A DNA stretch of 64,000 nucleotides, taken from CAVWXT01 sp963759115. GTDB lineage: Bacteria; Planctomycetota; Planctomycetia; Pirellulales; Thermoguttaceae. The notes under the pieces are model-generated. The model worked only from the letters and a program-made list of their open reading frames with translations, was not told the origin of the DNA and did not search any database. This document shows positions 57,781 to 64,000 of this stretch, piece after piece. Numbering within the stretch: position 1 is the first letter of the stretch; every line of letters begins with the position of its first letter. The translations under genes and the position numbers were made by a program. Location of the stretch: assembly GCA_963759115.1 (NCBI GenBank), contig CAVWXT010000005.1, forward strand, positions 1,364,001 through 1,428,000, in the 5' to 3' direction.

Positions 57781-57846
57781 TGTTTAGCAGCCGCCGGTAC
57801 GGCGGCTTGCGGACGGAGCACGGGCCGACGTGCCGTCGGCCGCTAA
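57781..57846. repeat. Hairpin repeat, family P4
   Basis: GTTTAGCAGCCGCCGGTACG with the partner arm ACGTGCCGTCGGCCGCTAAC. It lies between the convergent UbiB-like and bL9 genes and could act as a bidirectional terminator. Confidence 0.7.
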
Positions 57847-57886
57847 CCAAAACGGCGGCCGCCAACCATACGTCCCGCCGCAGCCC

Positions 57887-58447
57887 TTACGACTTGCCGC
57901 CCGCCTCGGCGCTGCCCTCTTCCACCACCGAGGGAACCACCCAAACCTTCACCTCGGCGTCGATCTCGTGGCCGAGATGTATGTCGATGGTGTAGAGGCC
58001 GAGTTCCTTCAGCGGGCCCTTCAGGCGGACCTGGTCGGCGGCAATGTGGAAGTTGGCGCGCTTCAGGGCGTTGGCCACTTCCGGCGCACCGACCGAACCG
58101 TAGAGATGCCCCTCGTCGTTGGCGTTGGCCTCGATCGTGATGCTCTGCCGGGCCAATTCGCCGGCCAGGGTTTGCAGGCCGGCCAGGCGGGCCTTCTCGA
58201 CGGCCGCCAACTGCGCCCGGTGCTTCTCCACCATCCGCTTGTGATGGTCGGTGGCGATGGTGGCCAGGCCCTGCGGGATCAAGTAGTTCACGGCGTAGCC
58301 GGGCCGCACTTCCACCACGTCGCCCTGCTTGCCCAGGTGCTCGACCGGCTGCACCAACAACAACTCGACGCCGCCGTGCTGGCCCTTGGGCAGCCGCTTG
58401 CTGCGATGCGGAACGGTTGCTTTCTTCTGCGTATTCGTATTGGCCAT
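57887..58447 (-). CDS. rplI: 50S ribosomal protein bL9
   Basis: The bL9 N-terminal domain is ELLLVQPVEHLGKQGDVVEV followed by the signature RPGYAVNYLIPQGLATIATD. A connecting helix (VEKHRAQLAAVEKARLAGLQ) leads to the C-terminal domain GHLYGSVGAPEVANALK, ending LGHEIDAEVKVWVVPS. At 186 residues it is longer than usual because of an N-terminal extension of about 27 residues (ANTNTQKKATVPHRSKRLPK) and a short tail. ATG 58447. It is the last gene of the bS6-ssb-bL9 block, separated from ssb by a hairpin. Confidence 0.95.
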   Translation of the reverse strand: MANTNTQKKATVPHRSKRLPKGQHGGVELLLVQPVEHLGKQGDVVEVRPGYAVNYLIPQGLATIATDHHKRMVEKHRAQLAAVEKARLAGLQTLAGELARQSITIEANANDEGHLYGSVGAPEVANALKRANFHIAADQVRLKGPLKELGLYTIDIHLGHEIDAEVKVWVVPSVVEEGSAEAGGKS

Positions 58448-58474
58448 CAGTAGATCCACTTTCTCGTGCCAGGG

Positions 58475-58549
58475 GAAAAAGGGGACAGGTCCAATTTGCC
58501 GGAACGGCCCGGAGGGTGCTTAGCACAAATTGGACCTGTCCCCTTTTTC
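58475..58549. repeat. GGGGAC-type inverted repeat (family P5) between ssb and bL9
   Basis: AAAAAGGGGACAGGTCCAAT with inverted arm ATTGGACCTGTCCCCTTTTT: nearly perfect 20-base arms. It falls exactly in the ssb-rplI gap of a ribosomal-protein operon, where it may lower the transcription of bL9 relative to bS6. Confidence 0.85.
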
Positions 58550-58554
58550 CCGCG

Positions 58555-59051
58555 TTAAAACGGGATATCGTCGCCCCCGGAGGGTTCGGCCGGCGGTGCA
58601 TCAAAAGCCTCGTCGGGCGGCGCCGCCTGGCTGTATTGGGAATCTTGGCCGCGTTGCGCACTCGGCCGGCCCGCGGGGCGCGCGCGCCTCCCTCGGGTCC
58701 GCCTTGGCCGCCTTGCCCCCGGGCGCCAATCAATTGCATTCGCTCGCATATCACCTTCAGTTTCGACCGCTTCTGCCCGGTCTGCTTGTCATCCCACGAA
58801 TCCATCTTGAGCCGGCCCTCGATAAACACCGGCGAGCCCTTGCTGAGATACTCGCTCATCACTTCGGCGCTACGCCCCCAAACGGTTACGTCGATGAAAC
58901 TGACCTCTTCAATCCATTCACCGTTGGCGTTCTTGCGGCGATCGTTCACAGCCAAACCGATGTCGGTCACTGCCATGCCGCTGGCGAGGTAGCGCAACTC
59001 GATGTCGCGGGTCAAATTGCCGATCAGGATCACGCGGTTGTAGCTGGCCAT
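58555..59051 (-). CDS. ssb: Single-stranded DNA-binding protein SSB, one frameshift
   Basis: The OB-fold domain is intact: ASYNRVILIGNLTRDIELRY, LAVNDRRKNANGEWIEEVSF, EGRLKMDSWDDKQTGQKRSK. A Gly-rich linker follows (GARGQGGQGGPEGGARAPRA). Near 58670, in a GC dinucleotide run, the frame changes; the continued frame gives PSAQRGQDSQYSQAAPPDEA and ends GGDDIPF, the conserved acidic tip that recruits repair and replication partners. Since SSB is essential, the frame break is most likely an error of the sequence. It starts 12 bases after bS6. Confidence 0.9.
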
Positions 59052-59063
59052 GCGATCTGCTCC

Positions 59064-59513
59064 CTACTTTTCATCCTCAGGCTCGACGATCCCTTCCACG
59101 GCATCCACGACCGGGAGGGCTTCGTCTTCCAGCCCTTCCACGCGGGGTTTCGCCTCTTCGGTGGCGCTGGGCGCGATGACCGGGGCCGTCTTGGCGTGCG
59201 TGACCAGGGCGTCGACGATCCGCGGATCGACCTTCAGGAACAACACGCGGAGGATGTCCTCGGTGATCTGGCATTGCCGCCGCAGATCGACCAACCGGCT
59301 GCTGTCCAGCCGGAAGTACGTCAGCCAATAGGTGCCCTTGCGCTGCCCTTTGATGGGGAAGGCGAGGCGGCGTTCCTCCCAGAGGCGGCTGACGAGCATT
59401 TCGCCCCCGAACTTCTCGATCATCGCGGGAACCTGGCCCGACACCGCATCGGGATCCCGCCCGAAATGGTTCGATTCCAGAATGAACATGCCTTCGTAGA
59501 CGTTCGCGGCCAA
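59064..59513 (-). CDS. rpsF: 30S ribosomal protein bS6
   Basis: A 149-residue bS6 with the core YEGMFILESNHFGRDPDAVS, RLWEERRLAFPIKGQRKGTY and LTYFRLDSSRLVDLRRQCQI, then a C-terminal extension (EEAKPRVEGLEDEALPVVDA) that is acidic and not in E. coli bS6. The start codon is TTG 59513: its ribosome-binding site AGGAG lies eight bases upstream and no ATG/GTG is suitably placed. An ssb gene follows. Confidence 0.94.
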   Translation of the reverse strand: MAANVYEGMFILESNHFGRDPDAVSGQVPAMIEKFGGEMLVSRLWEERRLAFPIKGQRKGTYWLTYFRLDSSRLVDLRRQCQITEDILRVLFLKVDPRIVDALVTHAKTAPVIAPSATEEAKPRVEGLEDEALPVVDAVEGIVEPEDEK

Positions 59514-59567
59514 AGTATGACTCCTAAATGATTCTCAATTGCATCCGTTCGTGCAAAATTGAAACTC

Positions 59568-60125
59568 TCAATTGTACCGATTCATGCAGAACTCAATGCC
59601 CTCGCGGGCCCACACCGCCACGGCCTCGGCGGCCAAACCCACGGCCTGCTCGATGTCGGGAAGTTCCTCCGGCGCGAATCGGCTCAGCACGTAGTCGGCC
59701 CAATTCCAGCCTTCCGGCGCCGCCCCGATGCCGACGCGAAGCCGCGAGAACTCGTCCGTCCCCAACCGCTGAATAATGTCCTCCAACCCCTTTTGACCGC
59801 CGGACGAGCCTTGCCCTCGAAACCGCAGCTTGCCCACCGGCAAGTTGAGGTCGTCGCAGAGGACCAACAGGTCTTCATTCGGCAGCTTGTAAAAGCTCTT
59901 CGCCTCCTGGACACTGGCTCCGCTGAGGTTCATAAACGTCGTCGGGCTCAACAACAAGGCCTTCTCGCCGTTCAAGTCGGCCTCGACAACCTCGCCGTGG
60001 AACCGCGTTTTCGCCGGGGGCGTGCCGAACTTCCGGGCCAACTCGGCCAGGACGGCGTAGCCGATGTTGTGTCGCGTCCCCTGGTATCGGCGGCCCGGAT
60101 TGCCCAGCCCAACCACGAGCTTCAT
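59568..60125 (-). CDS. pth: Peptidyl-tRNA hydrolase
   Basis: A cytoplasmic esterase that releases peptide from peptidyl-tRNA dropped by ribosomes. The start MKLVVGLGNPGRRYQGTRHN carries the catalytic-site Asn and His; PTTFMNLSGASVQEAKSFYK and LLVLCDDLNLPVGKLRFRGQ (Asp) follow, then GSSGGQKGLEDIIQRLGTDE. ATG 60125 is used; the upstream open frame lacks homology. 185 residues, intact, between bL25 and bS6. Confidence 0.96.
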   Translation of the reverse strand: MKLVVGLGNPGRRYQGTRHNIGYAVLAELARKFGTPPAKTRFHGEVVEADLNGEKALLLSPTTFMNLSGASVQEAKSFYKLPNEDLLVLCDDLNLPVGKLRFRGQGSSGGQKGLEDIIQRLGTDEFSRLRVGIGAAPEGWNWADYVLSRFAPEELPDIEQAVGLAAEAVAVWAREGIEFCMNRYN

Positions 60126-60225
60126 CGTCGTTGCCCATGACATAAAGCCGCGATCGCCGATCGCGCCGAAACCGCGACCGGCCAACCCTCGGTCGGTTCC
60201 CGTCGCGGCTTTGTGTTGGACACGC

Positions 60226-60858
60226 TCAGCTTTCCTCCGATTCTTCTCCCTCCTTCTCCTTGGCGCCGATCACTTCGGGCTCGACCGGGGCGGCCTCGGC
60301 AGCCTCTTCCGGCAACTCGACCGGCAACGCACACTGCACCACCACGGCTTCCACGTCGGCGGCGAGGATCTTGGCCCCCTCGGGCAACTCCAAAGCGGCC
60401 AGCGTGATCGACTCGTCAAGCTTCAAGTGATTCACGTTCACGGCCAGCCGCTCGGGAATCACCGAGGCCGGGCAGGCGATTTCGACCTCGTGGATCAACT
60501 GCGAAACCACGCCGCCTTCCCGCACGCCGGGGGCCTCGCCCCGCAGTTCCACGGGCACGCGGACCTCGACGACCTCGTGCTCGGAAATCCGCGTGAAATC
60601 GACGTGGACGATGTGCGTCCCCCACGTGTCCCATTGCAGCTCGCGAATGAAGGCCGACTCGCTGACCGCGCCGGTCAGGCTGACCAGACGGCTGCCGTGC
60701 CGAATGGCCGTCGTGATGGCCTCGGCCTCCACGCTCAGCGAGACATTCTCCAGTCCGTGTCCGTACAGGATGGCCGGGATCTTGCCCAAGCGGCGAAGCC
60801 GCCGGCTGCGGCGTTTTCCCTGGGTGTCACGCGGTTCAACAGCTAACTGTAGCGCCAT
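60226..60858 (-). CDS. rplY: 50S ribosomal protein bL25/general stress protein Ctc
   Basis: A two-domain Ctc-type bL25 (210 residues): 5S-rRNA-binding N-terminal domain with KRRSRRLRRLGKIPAILYGH and WDTWGTHIVHVDFTRISEHE, and the C-terminal TL5-like domain VELRGEAPGVREGGVVSQLI, EVEIACPASVIPERLAVNVN. It has an acidic tail (VEPEVIGAKEKEGEESEES). ATG 60858. The gene order bL25-pth-bS6-ssb-bL9 is usual in several phyla. Confidence 0.95.
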   Translation of the reverse strand: MALQLAVEPRDTQGKRRSRRLRRLGKIPAILYGHGLENVSLSVEAEAITTAIRHGSRLVSLTGAVSESAFIRELQWDTWGTHIVHVDFTRISEHEVVEVRVPVELRGEAPGVREGGVVSQLIHEVEIACPASVIPERLAVNVNHLKLDESITLAALELPEGAKILAADVEAVVVQCALPVELPEEAAEAAPVEPEVIGAKEKEGEESEES

Positions 60859-61328
60859 GGGCGTCCTCGAAACTGATGCGCAGAACAACTCTCCCGCCTA
60901 GGGGCGAATCGCTCATTTTCGCGTAATCCCGGAGAAATGCAACCCCAGGGGCCAGAAAATTTTGTCCGAGCCGGGCGGTCTGTGCCGGCAAACTCCCCTG
61001 CCCAACGTCTTGTGCCTCGACCGTGTTGTGGTGACGGCTTGGGTGCCACTGGCCGCTTGCCGGCCAGTGCGGGAACCGGCCTCAACACGGGCTGACAAGC
61101 AGCCCGTGGCACCCGTCAATTCAGGCCGGTCGAGGCACTAACATTGTGGCGTGCGACGATTTCGAAATCCTTGTTTCCCTGGACTTTCCCTGGACGGTGC
61201 GGCCCTTCATGTTCCGCTACCCCCTCCACTTAGGGAAACGGCCGCTTCTTGTCGGGGCCGGCGTAGTCGCACAGGCTGCGAAGTGGCGGCCGTCCCCGCC
61301 GCGCCACGGAGGATTTGGCGAGAGACGT
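60859..61328. other. Gap containing one dispersed hairpin
   Basis: About 470 bases between bL25 and the NYN gene, both on the - strand. It holds the hairpin element at 61040-61115. No gene is recognised; prs, the frequent neighbour of bL25, is not here. Confidence 0.45.
61040..61115. repeat. Hairpin repeat, family P7 (GGGTGCCAC ends)
   Basis: TGGGTGCCAC at the left and GTGGCACCC at the right, enclosing an inner palindrome CACTGGCCGCTTGCCGGCCA and another around GGGCTGACAAGCAGCCC. Confidence 0.7.
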
Positions 61329-62087
61329 TCAACGTTTCCGGGGCCGCACCTTGTAGTTCCCCCGGCTGTCGTCGTATTCGAGGTCGATCAGCCCCTTGGA
61401 CTTGATATCCTCCAAGAGATCGGAAAAGCTCCCGTAGCCGTAGTAGCCCTCGTTGAAACCCGGATACACGCGGCGAATGGCCTGCTTGAGCGTCGAGCCC
61501 CACAGGGGATCGTAGTCCTGCTCGACGGAATGCACGACCTCCAGGACCCGGTGTACCGCTTCCTGCTTCTTATCCACCTCCGGCGCGTCTTTCTTGACGG
61601 CCTTGGGGGTCTTCTTCGCGGTGCGGACCAGGTCGTCGTAGTAGATGAACTCATCGCAGTTGGCGATCAACAGGTCGGAGGTGGAGCTTTTCACGCCGCA
61701 TCCGATGACCCGGCGGTTGTTCTCCTTTAATTTGGACACCAGCGGCGAGAAGTCGCTATCGCCGGACAACAGGGCGAACGTGTCGATGTGCTGCTTCGAG
61801 TAGCAGAGATCGACCGCATCGACAACCATGCGAATGTCGGCGCTGTTCTTGCCGCTCATCTTGCTCTGGGGAATGTCGATCAGTTCCACGCCCTGGGCGT
61901 GGAATTCGCGGATCGAATCCTCGTAATGCCGCCAATCGCAGTAGGCCCGCTTGAAGACCAGGCGGCCCTTCTCCAGCAGACGCTTCAGCACCAGTTCGAT
62001 CTGGAATCGCCCGGCCTTCATGTCGCGGACGCCGATGGCGAGGTTCTCGAAATCCACGAAAACGGCAATTAACGGTTCTTCGGACAT
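61329..62087 (-). CDS. NYN-domain RNase-like protein with C-terminal LOTUS/OST-HTH-like domain
   Basis: A 252-residue protein of the LabA/NYN family. The PIN-like NYN fold is visible: LIAVFVDFENLAIGVRDM (the first Asp/Asn pair), GKNSADIRMVVDAVDLCYSK, and TFALLSGDSDFSPLVSKLKE (SGDSDF acidic site), with GVKSSTSDLLIANCDEFIYY. After a basic linker (KKTPKAVKKDAPEVDKKQEA) comes an OST-HTH/LOTUS-like helix region, STLKQAIRRVYPGFNEGYYG then GSFSDLLEDIKSKGLIDLEY. RNA binding or cleavage is inferred from the domains. Start ATG 62087. Confidence 0.88.
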   Translation of the reverse strand: MSEEPLIAVFVDFENLAIGVRDMKAGRFQIELVLKRLLEKGRLVFKRAYCDWRHYEDSIREFHAQGVELIDIPQSKMSGKNSADIRMVVDAVDLCYSKQHIDTFALLSGDSDFSPLVSKLKENNRRVIGCGVKSSTSDLLIANCDEFIYYDDLVRTAKKTPKAVKKDAPEVDKKQEAVHRVLEVVHSVEQDYDPLWGSTLKQAIRRVYPGFNEGYYGYGSFSDLLEDIKSKGLIDLEYDDSRGNYKVRPRKR

Positions 62088-62118
62088 TTGGCTCGTCTAT
62101 CCTTTCGGTCGCACGATG

Positions 62119-62200
62119 AAGGGGACAGTCCCATTTTCGCGGCGATCGAGCACCCTGGCATAGCAGGTCTGTCACGCCGCGAGAGTCGGGACAGTCCCCT
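62119..62200. repeat. GGGGAC-type inverted repeat (family P5)
   Basis: AGGGGACAGTCCCATTTTCG on the left and the inverted GTCGGGACAGTCCCCT on the right, with CGCGGCG and CGCCGCG as inner arms. It lies just upstream of the NYN gene. The rest of the gap up to 62462 shows no gene. Confidence 0.75.
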
Positions 62201-62462
62201 GCGGACGGTTGCCCTGGCTGCCGGAAGCCGGGCCATTCTACCATACCGAGGGCGTGCCTCAAAGCAGAAAAACCTTCGTGTTATCCATCGATCGGTCCCC
62301 GGCTTGCGGACAACCCCTTGCGCTGACATAGTAGTGTAGCACGGGAGGCGGTTTCCCGAGAACCCTTCCCGCGGCCCGCGTCACAAGGCGATCGGCACAG
62401 ACTCGTGATTGCCCGGTTGCCGGTTTACCTGGCGATCGTCACTCAATCGAGGAGCAACGCTC

Positions 62463-62801
62463 ATGAAGATTACCGTGGATGATGTGGTTACGTGGTTGAT
62501 CGTCGGGGCCGTGGCCGGATGGCTGGCCGGAATGTTGGTCAAACGCCGCAAGGCGGGATTCGGCCGCACGCTCAACCTGGGCATCGGCCTGGTCGGGGCG
62601 CTGATCGGCGGGGCCCTGTTCAAAGTCCTCGACATCAAGATCGGGGCCCTGGGATCGATCACCATCAGCCTTCAAGAAGTCGTCGCCGGGGTGATCGGGT
62701 CGTTGCTCTTCCTGGTCGCCATTTGGGCCGCCAGAACGTGGTGGGCCAAGCGAAAAGCCGCCCGAGCCACGTCGCCACATCCCGGACAGAAGCAGCCCTG
62801 A
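62463..62801 (+). CDS. GlsB/YeaQ/YmgE family membrane protein
   Basis: A small stress-associated membrane protein of 112 residues (transglycosylase-associated family). Three hydrophobic segments: VVTWLIVGAVAGWLAGMLV, LNLGIGLVGALIGGALFKVL and VVAGVIGSLLFLVAIWAART, with the typical Gly-rich packing. The positively charged tail (WWAKRKAARATSPHPG) would face the cytoplasm. ATG 62463 follows a GGAG-type site. Role unknown in this group. Confidence 0.85.
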   Translation: MKITVDDVVTWLIVGAVAGWLAGMLVKRRKAGFGRTLNLGIGLVGALIGGALFKVLDIKIGALGSITISLQEVVAGVIGSLLFLVAIWAARTWWAKRKAARATSPHPGQKQP

Positions 62802-62841
62802 TCGACGGCTGTACTATTTGCCGCCGAAAACGCGATCGCCG

Positions 62842-63237
62842 TTACCGCGGCGGGCACGGGCCGCAACTGTACTTGACCGGCGATGGCGGCCAGCAGAAGT
62901 TCGGCAGCGGCTTCCGGCAGTAGTCGTCGGGGCAGCAATTGGGCGGAGGGCACGGCACGCAGGGCATCGGCTTCCGGCAGTAGTCGTCCGGGCAGCAATT
63001 GGGCGGAGGGCATGGCACGCAGGGCATCGGCTTGCGGCAGTAGTCGTCCGGACAGCAGAGCATCAGCCCGCCGTTGCACGGCCGCGCACACTTGCGGCAC
63101 GGGCCATCGCACGCGGCCATCGCTTGCTGAGCGAAAAGAGCGGTCGCGATGACCGCAAGGCCGCACGTCAGCACGGCCGCAGCGATCCGACCCCGGCGTG
63201 TCTTGCGCGGCAACAGCCCGGACTTGGTTTCCAGCAT
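62842..63237 (-). CDS. Secreted Cys/Pro-rich tandem-repeat protein
   Basis: A protein of 131 residues with a basic N-terminus, a signal peptide (IAAAVLTCGLAVIATALFAQ then QAMAACDG as the likely cleavage) and then two and a half copies of a 20-residue unit of the form CCPDDYCRKPMPCVPCPPPN. Twenty-two of about 90 mature residues are Cys. The repeats are almost identical in DNA too (60-bp units at about 62895-63060), so they were recently amplified. No function is known; disulfide cross-linking at the cell surface is a possibility. Confidence 0.8.
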   Translation of the reverse strand: MLETKSGLLPRKTRRGRIAAAVLTCGLAVIATALFAQQAMAACDGPCRKCARPCNGGLMLCCPDDYCRKPMPCVPCPPPNCCPDDYCRKPMPCVPCPPPNCCPDDYCRKPLPNFCWPPSPVKYSCGPCPPR

Positions 63238-63532
63238 CGCCCACCCTCCCCGATCTTGATGATTCTCGCTTTCCCGCGATCCGTCCTGTTGTTATAGTCG
63301 GCAGGCCCGTTGCACGCGGTATGCGAAATCCGGGAATTGCGGCGAGCGTGGCGACAAAGTCTCACACGCTCCCTCGAAGCGAAGTCAAAGCAGGAAACCG
63401 TGTGAATCTGTAACGACTGTAACGGCGAGGCGCACCGATCCGTCTCGGGGCCGCGAAAATTCTCCTCCGCCCGAGCCGGTCGTATATTTCAGGACGCGGC
63501 AACATGAGCGACAATTCAAACCAGGCAGTCCC
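63238..63532. other. Short intergenic region
   Basis: Divergent intergenic space between the Cys-rich protein and the DUF1571 gene. No gene recognised. A promoter for each is expected, but no clear boxes were found. Confidence 0.4.
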
Positions 63533-64000
63533 ATGACTGACAAGATCGGCGGCGACGTGAAAACGACGATGACGATGCGATGGCCGTTGTTGGCCCTGTT
63601 GGCGACGGCCGCCGGCACGGTCGGCCTGGCGATTTCCGTCGCGCTTGCCGAAAGACCCTCGGCGCCGTCGCTGGAACCCAAGCCGAATGAGCATCCGCTG
63701 GCGCCCGTGCTCCGCTGGGCCCAACAGGGCCTGCCCGCCATCGAGAAACTGAAGGACTACTCCGCGGTGCTCGTGCGGCGCGAACGCATCCGCGACAGGC
63801 TGACCGGCTACGAATACGTGTTCATCAAGGTTCGTCACCAGCCGTTCAGCGTATACGCCCTGTTTCAGGCCCCGGCGGCCGTCAAGGGCCAGGAAGTGAT
63901 CTACGTCGCCGGCCGGAATCAAGGCGACCTCTTGGCCCACAAGGCCCGCATGCCGGTGACGGTGTCGCTGCGCCCGGACGGCCTTTTGGCCATGAACGGC
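63533..64000 (+). CDS. DUF1571 domain protein, cut by the window end
   Basis: A partial gene. After an N-terminal membrane or signal segment (MRWPLLALLATAAGTVGLAI) comes the DUF1571 (PF07608) domain: HPLAPVLRWAQQGLPAIEKL, KDYSAVLVRRERIRDRLTGY, EYVFIKVRHQPFSVYALFQA and KGQEVIYVAGRNQGDLLAHK. The family is common in planctomycetes and has no known function; it is exported. ATG 63533 is the best start. The 3' end lies beyond 64000. Confidence 0.85.
   Translation, partial: MTDKIGGDVKTTMTMRWPLLALLATAAGTVGLAISVALAERPSAPSLEPKPNEHPLAPVLRWAQQGLPAIEKLKDYSAVLVRRERIRDRLTGYEYVFIKVRHQPFSVYALFQAPAAVKGQEVIYVAGRNQGDLLAHKARMPVTVSLRPDGLLAMNG

Noticed and set aside
56004..57821. A 605-codon frame on the - strand opposite the UbiB-like gene
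   Set aside because: All kinase-family motifs are on the + strand; the antisense product is His/Asp/Gln-rich without motifs.
62895..63060. Near-identical 60-bp direct repeats that might suggest a CRISPR array
   Set aside because: The repeats are contiguous, without spacers, and translate cleanly into a Cys-rich tandem-repeat protein.

Overview
The window looks like a GC-rich chromosomal segment of a planctomycete (phylum Planctomycetota). This is inferred from gene content, not from a marker-tree test. Supporting features are an exosortase with an EpsI-type partner, a DUF1571 lipoprotein-like gene, a Tat-exported Gfo/Idh/MocA oxidoreductase paired with a ThuA-domain protein, a DUF559 nuclease gene among palindromes, a Cys/Pro-rich secreted repeat protein, and many dispersed hairpin repeats. 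No rRNA, tRNA or CRISPR array was recognised.

Layout. (1) 0-6 kb: the chaperone genes dnaK and clpB, separated by a DUF559 nuclease gene, a small unknown gene and several copies of a palindromic repeat. (2) 6-6.4 kb: a VapBC remnant whose toxin has lost its N-terminal part. (3) 7-45 kb: a very large exopolysaccharide/cell-surface cluster, all on the + strand. It encodes an exosortase, a Wzc-like chain-length regulator with tyrosine kinase, EpsI, a PglF/CapD-type nucleotide-sugar dehydratase, a fused oxidoreductase-acetyltransferase, four DegT-family aminotransferases, a flippase, an O-antigen polymerase/ligase-like protein, a UDP-GlcNAc 2-epimerase, at least five glycosyltransferases, a priming sugar transferase, acyltransferases, FemAB-like proteins and tandem deacetylase-like proteins. 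The cluster ends in a four-gene fatty-acyl reductase module (acyl carrier protein, AMP ligase, LuxE, LuxC). A mobile-looking patch at 16.6-19.4 kb interrupts it with a GxxExxY gene between inverted repeats, an MNT/HEPN pair and a prepilin-like gene. (4) 45-49 kb: ThuA and Gfo/Idh genes on the - strand, a group II intron without a reverse transcriptase, and one more glycosyltransferase. (5) 50-64 kb: mostly housekeeping genes: pheA, a GspF-type protein, a pRiA4b/SEC-C protein, LysE, a UbiB-type kinase, the bL25-pth-bS6-ssb-bL9 block, a NYN-domain protein, GlsB, the Cys-rich protein and a partial DUF1571 gene.

Two things stand out. First, the region is full of several families of short palindromic or inverted-repeat elements. 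One family has inserted in frame inside two aminotransferase genes, which recalls the Rickettsia palindromic elements, and the same family brackets a DUF559 nuclease gene. A different repeat family brackets a GxxExxY gene, also a PD-(D/E)XK-type nuclease family. Second, many genes, above all at 7-17 kb and 41-44 kb, are broken by single-base shifts, most of which disappear if one base is removed. Because ssb, an essential gene, is also broken, I treat most of these as consensus errors and annotate the broken genes as one CDS each, noting where the frame changes.
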